A stretch of 64,000 nt of DNA from Shewanella litorisediminis. GTDB lineage: Bacteria > Pseudomonadota > Gammaproteobacteria > Enterobacterales > Shewanellaceae. The notes below the pieces were generated by a model. The model searched no databases. It saw only the letters and a list, made by a program, of their open reading frames with translations, and had not been told where the DNA came from. The position numbers and the translations under genes are program-made. Positions 8,096 through 17,693 of the stretch are shown here, in pieces; position 1 is the stretch's first letter; each line of letters opens with the position of its first letter. Location of the stretch: assembly GCF_016834455.1 (NCBI RefSeq), contig NZ_CP069213.1, forward strand, positions 868,501 to 932,500, in the 5' to 3' direction.

Positions 8096-8605
8096 ATGTC
8101 ACAGCGATGGTTTTTGCTCGTCAGCGCAGCCATTTACACCGCAGCCTGGTGGCTTGCGGTTCTTGAACGCGGTCAGGGACTTATTTGGCTGTGTCTGTTG
8201 CTGATGGTGCACTTTGTGTTAAGTCCCACAAGACTTAAGGACTTTCAGCTGCTGCCCCTAGCGCTGATTGGCATGACCATGGACACCCTGCTGATGTACG
8301 CAGGTGTGTATGAGTTCAGCGCCATGCCAGTGTGGCTGATGCTGCTGTGGCTGCATTTTTTACTGGCCATGGGCCATTGTCTCGCCTGGCTTGGCAAGCA
8401 GCCCATGTGGGTGCAGGTGTTTACCGGTGTGTTCGGCGGTGCAGGCAGCTATATTGCCGGGGCTGAGCTTGGCGCCGTGGTGATGCCCCTTGGCAATCTG
8501 CTTACCTTCCTGCTCATTGCGCCCCTTTGGGGGGCGATTATTCCCGGATTCTTTTGGCTGCAGCAAAGGCTGCCAGGCAACGGAGACTACCTATCATGGC
8601 GATAA
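8096..8605 (+). CDS. DUF2878 inner-membrane protein
   Basis: 169 residues from the ATG at 8096, 23 bases after the methylase stop. An upstream in-frame start at 7976 would run inside the methylase and is rejected. Strongly hydrophobic with about five membrane segments, including FLLVSAAIYTAAWWLAVL at the start and LTFLLIAPLWGAIIPGFFWL at the end. This matches DUF2878, a family of unknown role regularly found in this cluster. Its last 10 bases overlap the next gene. A membrane site supports a link between the cluster and lipid or membrane chemistry. Confidence 0.82.
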   Translation: MSQRWFLLVSAAIYTAAWWLAVLERGQGLIWLCLLLMVHFVLSPTRLKDFQLLPLALIGMTMDTLLMYAGVYEFSAMPVWLMLLWLHFLLAMGHCLAWLGKQPMWVQVFTGVFGGAGSYIAGAELGAVVMPLGNLLTFLLIAPLWGAIIPGFFWLQQRLPGNGDYLSWR

Positions 8606-9147
8606 CATCAGCGAGCAAAGCATTTAAAAGGTTATCAGGTGCGCTACTGCTGGTCGCGCTCAGTTCCTTTTCGGGCGCCTCCGTCAGTGCGGATAACCCC
8701 CTTGATGGCATGAGCCGTGTTGGCAAAGGCAAAATGACCTGGCTTTGGCTTGAGCTTTACCATGCCAGCCTCTATTCAGTCGATGGTCGCTATCAGGCTG
8801 GCCGTTATCCGCTGGCACTTGAAATCCAATACTCGCGGGAGATAGAGGCGAAAGATTTGCTGGAAGCCACAGGTAGCGAGTGGCAAAAGCAGGGCATGAG
8901 CGAGGCTCAGGTGAAGGCGTTTTTGGCTAAACTCGCGCCCCTGTGGGTGGATGTACGGCCCGGTGACACCCTGCTGCTTGTGGCCAGTGACGCGAGCCAT
9001 GGCGAATTTTTCCATAACGGCCAATCCCTTGGCAGCGTGAATGATAACGGACTCATGCAGGCCTTTTTGGGTATTTGGCTTCGTGACGACACCAGTGAGC
9101 CCACGTTAAGGGCACAGCTTTTGGGAGAAACCTCATGCGATTGCTAG
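8596..9147 (+). CDS. Exported chalcone-isomerase-like protein
   Basis: 183 residues from the ATG at 8596. An N-terminal signal peptide (residues 1 to about 33: a basic start, a hydrophobic LLLVALSSFSGA core and cleavage near VSA/DN) sends it to the periplasm. The remaining domain resembles bacterial chalcone-isomerase-fold proteins: GKGKMTWLWLELYHASLYS, then the ...YPLALEIQYSREI segment. Some proteins of this fold bind fatty acids, which would suit this cluster, but no ligand is known here. It overlaps both neighbours (10 and 13 bases), so it is translationally coupled to DUF2878 and DUF3833. Confidence 0.82.
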   Translation: MAITSASKAFKRLSGALLLVALSSFSGASVSADNPLDGMSRVGKGKMTWLWLELYHASLYSVDGRYQAGRYPLALEIQYSREIEAKDLLEATGSEWQKQGMSEAQVKAFLAKLAPLWVDVRPGDTLLLVASDASHGEFFHNGQSLGSVNDNGLMQAFLGIWLRDDTSEPTLRAQLLGETSCDC

Positions 9148-9656
9148 CCTTGCTGTTATCGGCCACCTTGCTTTTGGGCTGCGAGAGCGCCGATATCGAC
9201 GATTATCGCACCATGAACAATGAGCTTAAACTGGACACCTTTTTTGTGGGTGAGCTGGATGCCCATGGCATGGTGCAGGATATGAGTGGCAAGGTGACGC
9301 GACGCTTTGTGGTTACCATGCTGGGGCGACTTGAGGGTAATCGCATTATCCTCGAAGAAGACTTTGTGTTTGATGATGGTGAAAAGCAGCGACGGGTGTG
9401 GCAGCTCGAACCCCTGGGCGGGGGCCGCTGGCTTGGACGTGCCGATGATATTCTTGGAACTGCCGAAGGGCAGTTAGAAGGCTTTGCCCTGCGCTGGCGT
9501 TACGATATGCGCCTCACTGTGGATGGCAGTGAGGTCGATGTTGCCTTCGATGACTGGCTCTATCTGATTGATGAAAACACGCTGCTTAACAAAAGCGATA
9601 TCAATAAGTTTGGCATCACTGTCGGCGAGGTTACCCTGGTTATCCGCAAGCGCTGA
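9135..9656 (+). CDS. DUF3833 lipoprotein
   Basis: 173 residues with a lipoprotein signal: LLSATLLLGC, lipidated cysteine at residue 16, followed by Glu-Ser, so outer-membrane targeting is likely. The mature part matches DUF3833 (LDTFFVGELDAHGMVQD, then FDDGEKQRRVW), predicted to form a beta-rich, lipocalin-like domain. Last gene of the operon. With the chalcone-isomerase-like and DUF2878 genes it forms a constant trio at the 3' end of this cluster, possibly handling a modified lipid in the envelope. A weak hairpin follows at about 9678-9690 without a clear U-run. Confidence 0.85.
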   Translation: MRLLALLLSATLLLGCESADIDDYRTMNNELKLDTFFVGELDAHGMVQDMSGKVTRRFVVTMLGRLEGNRIILEEDFVFDDGEKQRRVWQLEPLGGGRWLGRADDILGTAEGQLEGFALRWRYDMRLTVDGSEVDVAFDDWLYLIDENTLLNKSDINKFGITVGEVTLVIRKR

Positions 9657-9744
9657 ATACATTGAAAGTTGAGGGTGGGCCGAAACGGCCAAGGCAAGCC
9701 CTGGACCGCTTCAGCGCCGGGAAGACGATACTGCAAAACGGAGC

Positions 9745-10521
9745 TTAGCGAAGGATTACATCCCCTTGAATATTGGCGGTATTAACGCTGCCTGAGCCAT
9801 CTGAGTGGATAATCAGGCCACCGGCGTTTTTGACGTTGATATTGCCCGAGCCGTCGGTGATTTCGACCTTGCCTTTGGTTTGATCAACGAAGATATTGCC
9901 AGAACCATCCTGGATTTTGGCATTCCCCATGACTCCCGTTACCCTGATATCTCCGGAACCATCATTGATATCGGCGCTGCCTGAAATGTCGGAGACAGTG
10001 ATATTGCCAGAGCCATCGTTGATATCGACACCACCAGCGCTGTTGGTGAGGGTAAGATCCCCTGAGCCGTCATTGATGGATACCTGATTGCCTCCCTCGA
10101 TAACGAGATTGCCAGAGCCATCGTTCACCCGGATATCACTTGTCAGGCCACGGATGTCGATGTCGCCGGAGCCATCTTTGATGTCCAGCATCATGGATTG
10201 GGGCACAGTCACAGTGACATTGATGTAGGGTGATTTGCCTGAAAATGAGTAGGACTCGGGAAATTTAGCCACCAGATAAGCGGTTGAACCCCGCACTTCA
10301 AGGGTAAATTCGGGCTTTTCACCTTTGGGATGGTAGATGTCGGCTACAGCCAGTACTTCGCTGGTGTCGCTACCGGTGAGCTTAAAACTGCCAGCGCCCG
10401 CTTCTACATTAAGGCTTGTCAGCCCATTGGCCGATACCGACAGCTGTTGGCGTTCATCGGCCAGGGCGGCGGCTGAAGCGAATACCAGGGATAAAGCAGT
10501 GAGAGACGCGATGATTTTCAT
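9745..10521 (-). CDS. Exported DUF4097 beta-helix-like repeat protein
   Basis: 258 residues with a signal peptide (cut near ALA/DE at residue 21). Residues 23-115 are a beta-rich lead. From residue 116 the protein is built of eight repeats, each with DGSG, at residues 116, 134, 151, 169, 187, 205, 223 and 241, a near-exact 18-residue period. Each repeat reads roughly DGSGxIxVxxxxGxxxIx, as expected of a right-handed beta-solenoid of the DUF4097/DUF2807 type. A periplasmic or cell-surface location is likely; function unknown. It is convergent with the lipoprotein gene and divergent from the FKBP gene, sharing a 248-base region rich in GTGTCCG half-sites. Confidence 0.85.
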   Translation of the reverse strand: MKIIASLTALSLVFASAAALADERQQLSVSANGLTSLNVEAGAGSFKLTGSDTSEVLAVADIYHPKGEKPEFTLEVRGSTAYLVAKFPESYSFSGKSPYINVTVTVPQSMMLDIKDGSGDIDIRGLTSDIRVNDGSGNLVIEGGNQVSINDGSGDLTLTNSAGGVDINDGSGNITVSDISGSADINDGSGDIRVTGVMGNAKIQDGSGNIFVDQTKGKVEITDGSGNINVKNAGGLIIHSDGSGSVNTANIQGDVILR

Positions 10522-10640
10522 GTGAATTCCTTGTTCTTTTATCTACTGTGAACTGAGCGTTATTTTGTTAATTAGCAGGTAACGTGCCAGTTTTTAAGTT
10601 ATTGATATGATGAGTATTTGATTTTTCGTTCGTGGATGTT

Positions 10641-10718
10641 TGTCCGGCCGGACACTATCAGTTGGTCGAATTCACCACTTTCGGACACCTTGAGTGTCCG
10701 CTGAGGGCTGAGTGTCCG
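10641..10718. promoter_or_regulatory. Cluster of GTGTCCG half-sites (candidate operator)
   Basis: A perfect 14-base palindrome (TGTCCGGCCGGACA, 10641-10654), an inverted pair CGGACAC-5-GTGTCCG (10682-10700) and a further GTGTCCG (10712-10718) lie within 78 bases. That gives five copies of one half-site, on both strands. It lies 52 bases before the FKBP start and 120 bases from the divergent DUF4097 start. The arrangement suggests binding of a dimeric regulator; which one is unknown. Confidence 0.5.
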
Positions 10719-10769
10719 TTATCTGCTGTGGTACACTCAGGCTTTGTTTGCTGTTAAAGAAGAGTCTTT

Positions 10770-11108
10770 ATGTCTGAACTCCTGATAGAAGATGTGATTG
10801 AGGGCGAGGGTAAGGCGGCGGTAAAGGGCGCGCTTATTACCACCCATTATCGGGGCTGGCTCGCCGATGGCACCCAGTTTGATTCCTCCCATGACAGAGG
10901 CCAGGCGTTTCAGTGTGTGATAGGCACTGGCAGGGTTATCAAGGGATGGGATCAGGGCATCATGGGCATGAAGGTTGGTGGTAAACGTCGGCTACAGGTG
11001 CCATCGCATTTGGCCTATGGCGAGCGCCAGATTGGCAACATGATCCCGCCAAACTCGGATTTGACCTTCGAGATTGAACTGCTGGAAGTATTGACCCGGG
11101 ATGACTGA
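10770..11108 (+). CDS. FKBP-type peptidyl-prolyl cis-trans isomerase
   Basis: 112 residues, a single FKBP domain without signal peptide, so a cytoplasmic proline isomerase/folding helper. Family residues are seen in HYRGWLADGTQFDSS, GTGRVIKGWDQGIMGMKVGGKRR, HLAYGERQ, IPPNSDLTFEIELL. It lacks the SlyD-type insert and metal-binding tail and the N-terminal dimer domain of FkpA/Mip. A good intrinsic terminator follows at 11127-11151, so it is transcribed alone. The preceding region carries the GTGTCCG cluster. Confidence 0.92.
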   Translation: MSELLIEDVIEGEGKAAVKGALITTHYRGWLADGTQFDSSHDRGQAFQCVIGTGRVIKGWDQGIMGMKVGGKRRLQVPSHLAYGERQIGNMIPPNSDLTFEIELLEVLTRDD

Positions 11109-11126
11109 ACCGTCTCACACTATAGA

Positions 11127-11151
11127 AGCCCATGTTCCCATGGGCTTTTTT
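11127..11151 (+). terminator. Intrinsic terminator after the FKBP gene
   Basis: 8-base-pair stem (AGCCCATG / CATGGGCT), TTCC loop, followed by a run of T. Confidence 0.88.
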
Positions 11152-11306
11152 GTATCTGCGAATGGGGCGGCCAGGCTCCGGTCCTTGGCGTACACTGATA
11201 TAACAACGATGTTTTTGTTATCAGCTTGGCAGGATAGTTCTCTGGCCATGTCTTGAGCCTTGCGGTCAGGTAACTGGCACAAGCCCTTCGCAAACAGGAC
11301 GTTATT

Positions 11307-12677
11307 ATGGATAGCCGGATTGAAAAAGACAGCATGGGCGAGGTTTCGGTACCCGCCGAGGCACTCTATGGCGCCCAAACTCAACGGGCGCTGAACAACT
11401 TTGCCATTGGTGGCCAGCCGATGCCAAAGGCGTTTATCGACGCGCTATTGCTGATAAAGGCCGCTGCTGCCCGAGCCAACAGCCAATTGGACGTGCTTGA
11501 GGGCGATAGTGGCCTGGCCATCTCTGAGGCGGCCTTATCTTTACGCCAGGATAAATCGCTGATGCAGCACTTCCCTGTGGATGTGTTTCAAACCGGCTCA
11601 GGTACCAGCAGCAACATGAATGCCAATGAGGTACTGGCCCGCCTTGCCTCAGAGCGTCTCGGTCGACTTGTCAGCGCCAATGACGAGGTAAACCTTGGGC
11701 AGAGCAGCAACGATGTCATTCCAAGCTGTATTCAGGTGGCGTCGGCAAGCTTATTGACCAAGGCCCTGTTGCCAGCCTTGGTGCATCTGAAAGCATGCAT
11801 CAGAACCAAGGCGGCCAGCGTGCAAGGCATAGTGAAAACCGGGCGTACCCATCTGATGGATGCCATGCCGGTGCGCTTGAGCCAGAGCCTCGAAACCTGG
11901 GCGAGCCAGTTGGATGCCAGGGAGCTGCAATTGCAGTCGCAGCTCATTTCACTCTGGCAGCTGCCCCAGGGCGGCACTGCTGTGGGGACGGGCGTTAACG
12001 CCGCGCCGGGTTTTCCCCAGGCGTTTTGCCATGAGCTGAATCTGCTCACGGGGCTGGCATTTCAGCCCGCGCCCCATCTTTTTACTGCCATCGCCAGCCA
12101 GGATACGGCGGTGGCTCTATCCGGTGAGCTTAAGGCGCTCGCTGTCACATTAATGAAGATAGCCAATGATTTACGGTGGATGAACTCGGGGCCGCTTGCA
12201 GGTCTTGGTGAGATTCGTTTACCTGCGCTGCAGCCCGGCTCATCGATTATGCCCGGTAAGGTTAACCCCGTTATCCCGGAAGCCGTTGCCATGGCCGCAG
12301 CGCAGGTAATCGGCAATGATGCCTGTATTACCGTGGCGGGGCAGTCGGGTAACTTTGAGCTCAATGTGATGTTGCCAGTGATTGCGCAAAATCTACTCTC
12401 ATCGCTTGCGCTTTTGACCCATGCAATGACGGATCTCGCTGACAAGGCCATCAATGGGTTTGAGGTGTGCGAAACGCGCATGGCAAAGGAGCTTGGCCGA
12501 AACCCGATTTTGGTGACGGCGCTGAATCCCATCGTGGGATATGCCAGTGCGGCCGAAATTGCCAAGAGAGCCTACGCTGAAGGTCGGCCCATATTGGAGG
12601 TGGCGCTGGAAATGACCGACATAGACGCTGAAGAGCTGGCGAGGTTGCTTGACCCGGTACGACTGACCGGAGAATGA
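11307..12677 (+). CDS. fumC: Class II fumarate hydratase
   Basis: 456 residues, the usual length for the oxygen-stable, iron-free fumarase interconverting fumarate and malate in the TCA cycle. Signatures are GSGTSSNMNANEV, the QSSNDVIPS substrate loop, GRTHLMDAMP and GSSIMPGKVNPVIPEA. The last reads GKVNP, as in fumarase, rather than AKVNP as in aspartase, but continues VIPE as in aspartase-like members. Fumarase is the best call. The gene has its own upstream region of about 200 bases and ends at a strong palindromic terminator, so it is monocistronic. Confidence 0.92.
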   Translation: MDSRIEKDSMGEVSVPAEALYGAQTQRALNNFAIGGQPMPKAFIDALLLIKAAAARANSQLDVLEGDSGLAISEAALSLRQDKSLMQHFPVDVFQTGSGTSSNMNANEVLARLASERLGRLVSANDEVNLGQSSNDVIPSCIQVASASLLTKALLPALVHLKACIRTKAASVQGIVKTGRTHLMDAMPVRLSQSLETWASQLDARELQLQSQLISLWQLPQGGTAVGTGVNAAPGFPQAFCHELNLLTGLAFQPAPHLFTAIASQDTAVALSGELKALAVTLMKIANDLRWMNSGPLAGLGEIRLPALQPGSSIMPGKVNPVIPEAVAMAAAQVIGNDACITVAGQSGNFELNVMLPVIAQNLLSSLALLTHAMTDLADKAINGFEVCETRMAKELGRNPILVTALNPIVGYASAAEIAKRAYAEGRPILEVALEMTDIDAEELARLLDPVRLTGE

Positions 12678-12691
12678 TAAAGGTATGAACC

Positions 12692-12731
12692 CAAAACAAA
12701 AACGCCTGCTGTCGCAGGCGTTTTTGTTTTG
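12692..12731. terminator. Bidirectional terminator between fumC and tRNA-Ile
   Basis: Long palindrome with a GC core (ACGCCTGC / GCAGGCGT), 4-base loop, flanked by A-rich and T-rich arms. It can end fumC on the + strand and the tRNA transcript on the - strand. Confidence 0.9.
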
Positions 12732-12735
12732 AATT

Positions 12736-12812
12736 TGGTGGCCCCTCACGGACTTGAACCGTGGACCTAACGATTATGAGTCGTGTGCTCTAACCAACTG
12801 AGCTAAGGGGCC
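12736..12812 (-). tRNA. tRNA-Ile (anticodon CAU, lysidine-modified)
   Basis: 77 bases including an encoded CCA. The cloverleaf closes with acceptor GGCCCCU / AGGGGCC, a normal D-loop (AGCTCAGTTGGTTAGAGC), anticodon CAU within ACTCATAATC, and TTCAAGTC in the T loop. The acceptor stem and body resemble E. coli ileX (tRNA-Ile2) rather than elongator or initiator tRNA-Met. The C of CAU should be converted to lysidine by TilS so that it reads AUA. Confidence 0.88.
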
Positions 12813-12845
12813 GGATATTGCCGGGTGGAACCCAAGGCGGCTTGC

Positions 12846-12874
12846 AGTATACGAACTTTGCTTTGCCTTGTCAC
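12846..12874 (-). promoter_or_regulatory. Sigma-70 promoter of tRNA-Ile
   Basis: On the - strand, GTGACA (-35, 12874-12869), a 17-base spacer and TATACT (-10, 12851-12846), each 5/6 to consensus. A GC-rich stretch follows, as in stringently controlled stable-RNA promoters. The -10 lies 34 bases before the tRNA 5' end. Confidence 0.75.
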
Positions 12875-12955
12875 GGGGCAAATGGCGCAAAATTCCAGCT
12901 TGGTGTTCAATTGGTTATTGGGTAATCAACATCGGCAGCCGGACTAAAAATACCG

Positions 12956-12986
12956 AGAAAAAACAAAGCCACCCGAGGGTGGCTTT
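12956..12986 (-). terminator. Intrinsic terminator after rpoD
   Basis: Stem AAAGCCACC / GGTGGCTTT around a short loop; on the - strand it is followed by a TTTTTT run. It closes the rpsU-yqeY-dnaG-rpoD operon. Confidence 0.85.
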
Positions 12987-13002
12987 ATGGCGTCAGACCG
13001 GA

Positions 13003-14856
<1,854 letters not shown>

Positions 14857-14982
14857 AGATATCATCCAATTTGGGTAAGTGTTACAACGAGCGCACCCGT
14901 GGCCGGACCACAAAGTCGCGCAAATCGTCAATTATAGCCATCTGCCTATGGCTGTGCCAGAGGGAAGGGGCGGTTTTTTGCC

Positions 14983-16713
14983 CTACTTCATGCCCTTCAT
15001 CACAACGATAAGCTTTTGGAGTTGCAGCTTTTCTTCCCGGGTAAGATCGGGTTTGATGCTGAGCTCCTGGTAGCGCTGCTCTATGTATTGATTATTAAGC
15101 CATACCAGCGCTTTGCGAAATTCCTGGGCCACATTATCTTCGGCAATTTGGTGTTCCCATTGGGCCAGCTTGGTCAACGGGCTCCAATGCTCGGTTTCAC
15201 GATAGGACTCGAGCAGTTGGGCGGTTGACAGCACCTGTCCCCGGGTGAGCTCCAATAATTGGATCAGCAGCTCAATTCCCGCCATGCGAATGTGACCCAA
15301 AGCCGGCTGTACCGGCAGCTTGTGTCCCAGTTCGGGGTGTTGCACCAGCAGTGAAATGGCCAGTCGCAGCGGTGTACCCCGTCCTTTGAGTCCCTTTTGC
15401 GCCAGCGCCTTGGGACCTGTGGACATACTAGTTAGACCGAGTTTTTTCCTGAGATCTTCACTGGAGTTCATCCCGAGTTTGTGGGCGAGGTTTTCCAGCA
15501 GCAGATTGGCAAGAACTGTGTCTTTAATTTTTTCAATCAGAGCAATGGCTTGTTTGGCCAGATTGCCTTTGTCTGTGCCGTATTTCTGTGACAAGGTGTC
15601 AAACAGATAATCGGCCAGCGGCAGCGCATTATCGATGCGCGCTTCGAAGGCTTCTTTGCCTTCTTTACGGACTTGCGAGTCCGGATCTTCTCCCTGAGGG
15701 AGGAACAAAAATGTTACTTTGTCGCCGGGTTTTAGCAGTGGCAGGGCAGTTTCCATTGCTCTCCAAGCCGCTTCATAACCCGCTCTGTCACCGTCGTAAC
15801 AACAGATGACTTCTTTGGCACTGCGCAGCAGCAATTGAAATTGCTCTGCGGTTGTAGAGGTACCCAGTGAGGCTACCGCGTAGTCGATGCCAAATTGTGC
15901 CAGTGCCACCACATCCATGTAGCCTTCCACAATCATGACCCGCTCCGGGTCGCGATGTTTTTGCTTCAGTTCATAGAGGCCGTAGAGTTCCTGACCTTTA
16001 TGAAATATGGGCGTTTCCGGCGAATTCAAATATTTTGGTGTTCCGTCACCCAGCACCCGGCCGCCGAAGCCGATTACCCGGCCGCGCCGGTCGCGGATCG
16101 GGAACATCAAACGATCGCGGAAGCGGTCATATCGCTTGCCACCATCGTTTTCTATCAGCATACCGCCGGTGAGCAGTTTGTCCTGGGCATCCGGATTGGT
16201 CCGATAACGGCCCAGCAAACCATCCCAGCCATCGGGGGCGAAACCGATACCGAAGTCTTCAACGACTTCGTTGCTCAGCCCACGCAGTGCCAGGTACTCG
16301 TCGACTTTTTGTTTGTCGGCGTGCTGGCGCAGTTGTGTCTGATAATGCCTTGCGGCCTCTTCCATCAGTTGGTAAAGATCACGGGCCAGCCCTTCGTCAC
16401 GTCGAGGTCCGGTTCCTTGTTCCCGTGGGACTTCCAACCCCAGCTGTCCAGCCAAGTCTTCAATGGCGTCGACAAAGTTAAGCCGGTCGTACTCCATGAC
16501 GAAGTCGATGGCATTACCATGGGCGCCACAACCGAAACAGTGATAAAACTGCTTGTCTCTGCTGACGGTAAATGAAGGTGATTTTTCGCTGTGGAAGGGA
16601 CAACAGGCAGAATAGTTCTTACCTGCTTTTTTGAGCGGCACTTTACGGTCGATAAGCTCGACTATGTCCGTTCTGGCTATCAGATCATTGATGAAATCAC
16701 GAGGTATCGCCAC
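14983..16713 (-). CDS. dnaG: DNA primase
   Basis: 576 residues, normal length. It makes RNA primers at the replication fork with DnaB helicase. The N-terminal CHC2 zinc ribbon shows CCPFHSEKSPSF and HCFGCG. The RNA-polymerase/TOPRIM core carries VIGFGGRVLGDGTPKYLNSP and MIVEGYMDVVALAQFG, with the acidic CCYDGDRAG metal site. The C-terminal DnaB-binding helical domain ends in MKGMK. It lies between yqeY (81 bases upstream) and rpoD, the conserved order of this operon. Confidence 0.98.
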   Translation of the reverse strand: MAIPRDFINDLIARTDIVELIDRKVPLKKAGKNYSACCPFHSEKSPSFTVSRDKQFYHCFGCGAHGNAIDFVMEYDRLNFVDAIEDLAGQLGLEVPREQGTGPRRDEGLARDLYQLMEEAARHYQTQLRQHADKQKVDEYLALRGLSNEVVEDFGIGFAPDGWDGLLGRYRTNPDAQDKLLTGGMLIENDGGKRYDRFRDRLMFPIRDRRGRVIGFGGRVLGDGTPKYLNSPETPIFHKGQELYGLYELKQKHRDPERVMIVEGYMDVVALAQFGIDYAVASLGTSTTAEQFQLLLRSAKEVICCYDGDRAGYEAAWRAMETALPLLKPGDKVTFLFLPQGEDPDSQVRKEGKEAFEARIDNALPLADYLFDTLSQKYGTDKGNLAKQAIALIEKIKDTVLANLLLENLAHKLGMNSSEDLRKKLGLTSMSTGPKALAQKGLKGRGTPLRLAISLLVQHPELGHKLPVQPALGHIRMAGIELLIQLLELTRGQVLSTAQLLESYRETEHWSPLTKLAQWEHQIAEDNVAQEFRKALVWLNNQYIEQRYQELSIKPDLTREEKLQLQKLIVVMKGMK

Positions 16714-16749
16714 GTTGCTTACTTCAATTTCCTAAAAGCTCAGTTAAAC

Positions 16750-16780
16750 AAACAAGCCGCGCAATTGCACGGCTTGTTCA
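16750..16780 (-). terminator. Weak terminator or processing hairpin between yqeY and dnaG
   Basis: Inverted repeat AACAAGCCG / CGGCTTGTT enclosing the small palindrome GCAATTGC, followed on the - strand by TGTTT. It may attenuate or process the operon mRNA, as the hairpin between rpsU and dnaG does in E. coli. Confidence 0.5.
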
Positions 16781-16794
16781 TACACAAAAGTCGA

Positions 16795-17238
16795 TTATTG
16801 CAGTTTGGCGCGGATCTGTTGGCCTATGGCACCCAGATCGGCACGTCCCTGAACTTTCGGCTTCAGTGCTCCCATTACTTTACCCATATCCGCAATGGAG
16901 GCAGCACCTACTTCAGCAATGGTGGCCTCAATGAGGGCAGCTATTTCAGCTTCACTCAGTTGGGCCGGCAGGAAAGTTTCGATGACCGAAATTTCTGCGG
17001 CTTCTGCGTCGGCAAGTTCGTTGCGACCCGCTGCCTCATACTGGGCAATGGAATCGCGACGTTGCTTCACCATTTTGGTCAGGACAGCAAGCACTTGCTC
17101 ATCATTCAGCGTCTCGCGTGTGTCCACTTCGATCTGCTTGATGGCGGCCAGAGCAAGACGAATAGTACCAAGGCGAACCTTGTCTTTGGCGACAAGGGCC
17201 TTTTTCATTTCGTCTTTAAGCTGTTCTGTCAGGCTCAT
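16795..17238 (-). CDS. YqeY/GatB-like protein
   Basis: 147 residues, the YqeY family related to the tail domain of GatB. It starts MSLTEQLKDEMKKALVAKDKVRL and carries the conserved GKVMGALKPKVQGRADLG near the C-terminus. A role with tRNA-dependent amidotransferases has been proposed for the fold but is not shown for stand-alone YqeY proteins. It sits 6 bases after rpsU and before dnaG, its usual position in Shewanella and Vibrio, so it is co-transcribed with them. Confidence 0.9.
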   Translation of the reverse strand: MSLTEQLKDEMKKALVAKDKVRLGTIRLALAAIKQIEVDTRETLNDEQVLAVLTKMVKQRRDSIAQYEAAGRNELADAEAAEISVIETFLPAQLSEAEIAALIEATIAEVGAASIADMGKVMGALKPKVQGRADLGAIGQQIRAKLQ

Positions 17239-17244
17239 AAGGAA

Positions 17245-17460
17245 TTAGTATAAACGTACGCGACGTGCGTTTTCGCGAGAAAGCTTCTTGGCCAGACGCT
17301 TAACCGCAGCGGCCTTGGCGCGCTTACGGGCAGTAGTTGGCTTCTCGTAGAATTCACGAGCACGCACATCGGCCAGGATACCTGCTTTTTCGCAAGAGCG
17401 CTTGAAACGACGCAGAGCTACGTCGAATGGTTCATTTTCACGTACTTTAACGATTGGCAT
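17245..17460 (-). CDS. rpsU: 30S ribosomal protein S21
   Basis: 71 residues, full length, basic. It begins [20 protein letters not shown] and ends [10 protein letters not shown], near-identical in pattern to the E. coli protein. It binds the small subunit near the anti-Shine-Dalgarno region and helps initiation. First gene of the macromolecular-synthesis operon; a good sigma-70 promoter lies about 90 bases upstream. Confidence 0.98.
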   Translation of the reverse strand: MPIVKVRENEPFDVALRRFKRSCEKAGILADVRAREFYEKPTTARKRAKAAAVKRLAKKLSRENARRVRLY

Positions 17461-17550
17461 ACGCCATCACCCCTTAGGTGTAGATTGTATTGGTTCAGAT
17501 ATGACCCCGCGGCCACACCCTCACCAAGAAGGATTAAAAATGGTGCGGAA

Positions 17551-17579
17551 TTTTAAACCGAACCCGCAATTAATGTAAA
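17551..17579 (-). promoter_or_regulatory. Sigma-70 promoter of rpsU operon
   Basis: On the - strand, TTTACA (-35, 17579-17574), a 17-base spacer and TTAAAA (-10, 17556-17551). It lies about 90 bases before the rpsU start, leaving a roughly 80-base leader. Confidence 0.6.
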
Positions 17580-17693
17580 GCCCCAGTCCGGTTAAAAAGG
17601 ATCGTCGGGGGATCTGAGGCGTAGCTTTACTGGAGTAATAGTAGCTTAACGGGTAGAATTGGCCGCCCTTTTAAAGCGGAGTAACGACACAAA

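Noticed and set aside
9860-10180. Repetitive DNA within the DUF4097 gene as a repeat array
   Set aside because: The periodicity is 54 bases and in frame; it is explained by the 18-residue protein repeats.
12736-12812. tRNA-Met, because the anticodon is CAU
   Set aside because: Acceptor stem GGCCCCU and the overall body match the tRNA-Ile2 (ileX) type rather than the elongator or initiator Met tRNAs.
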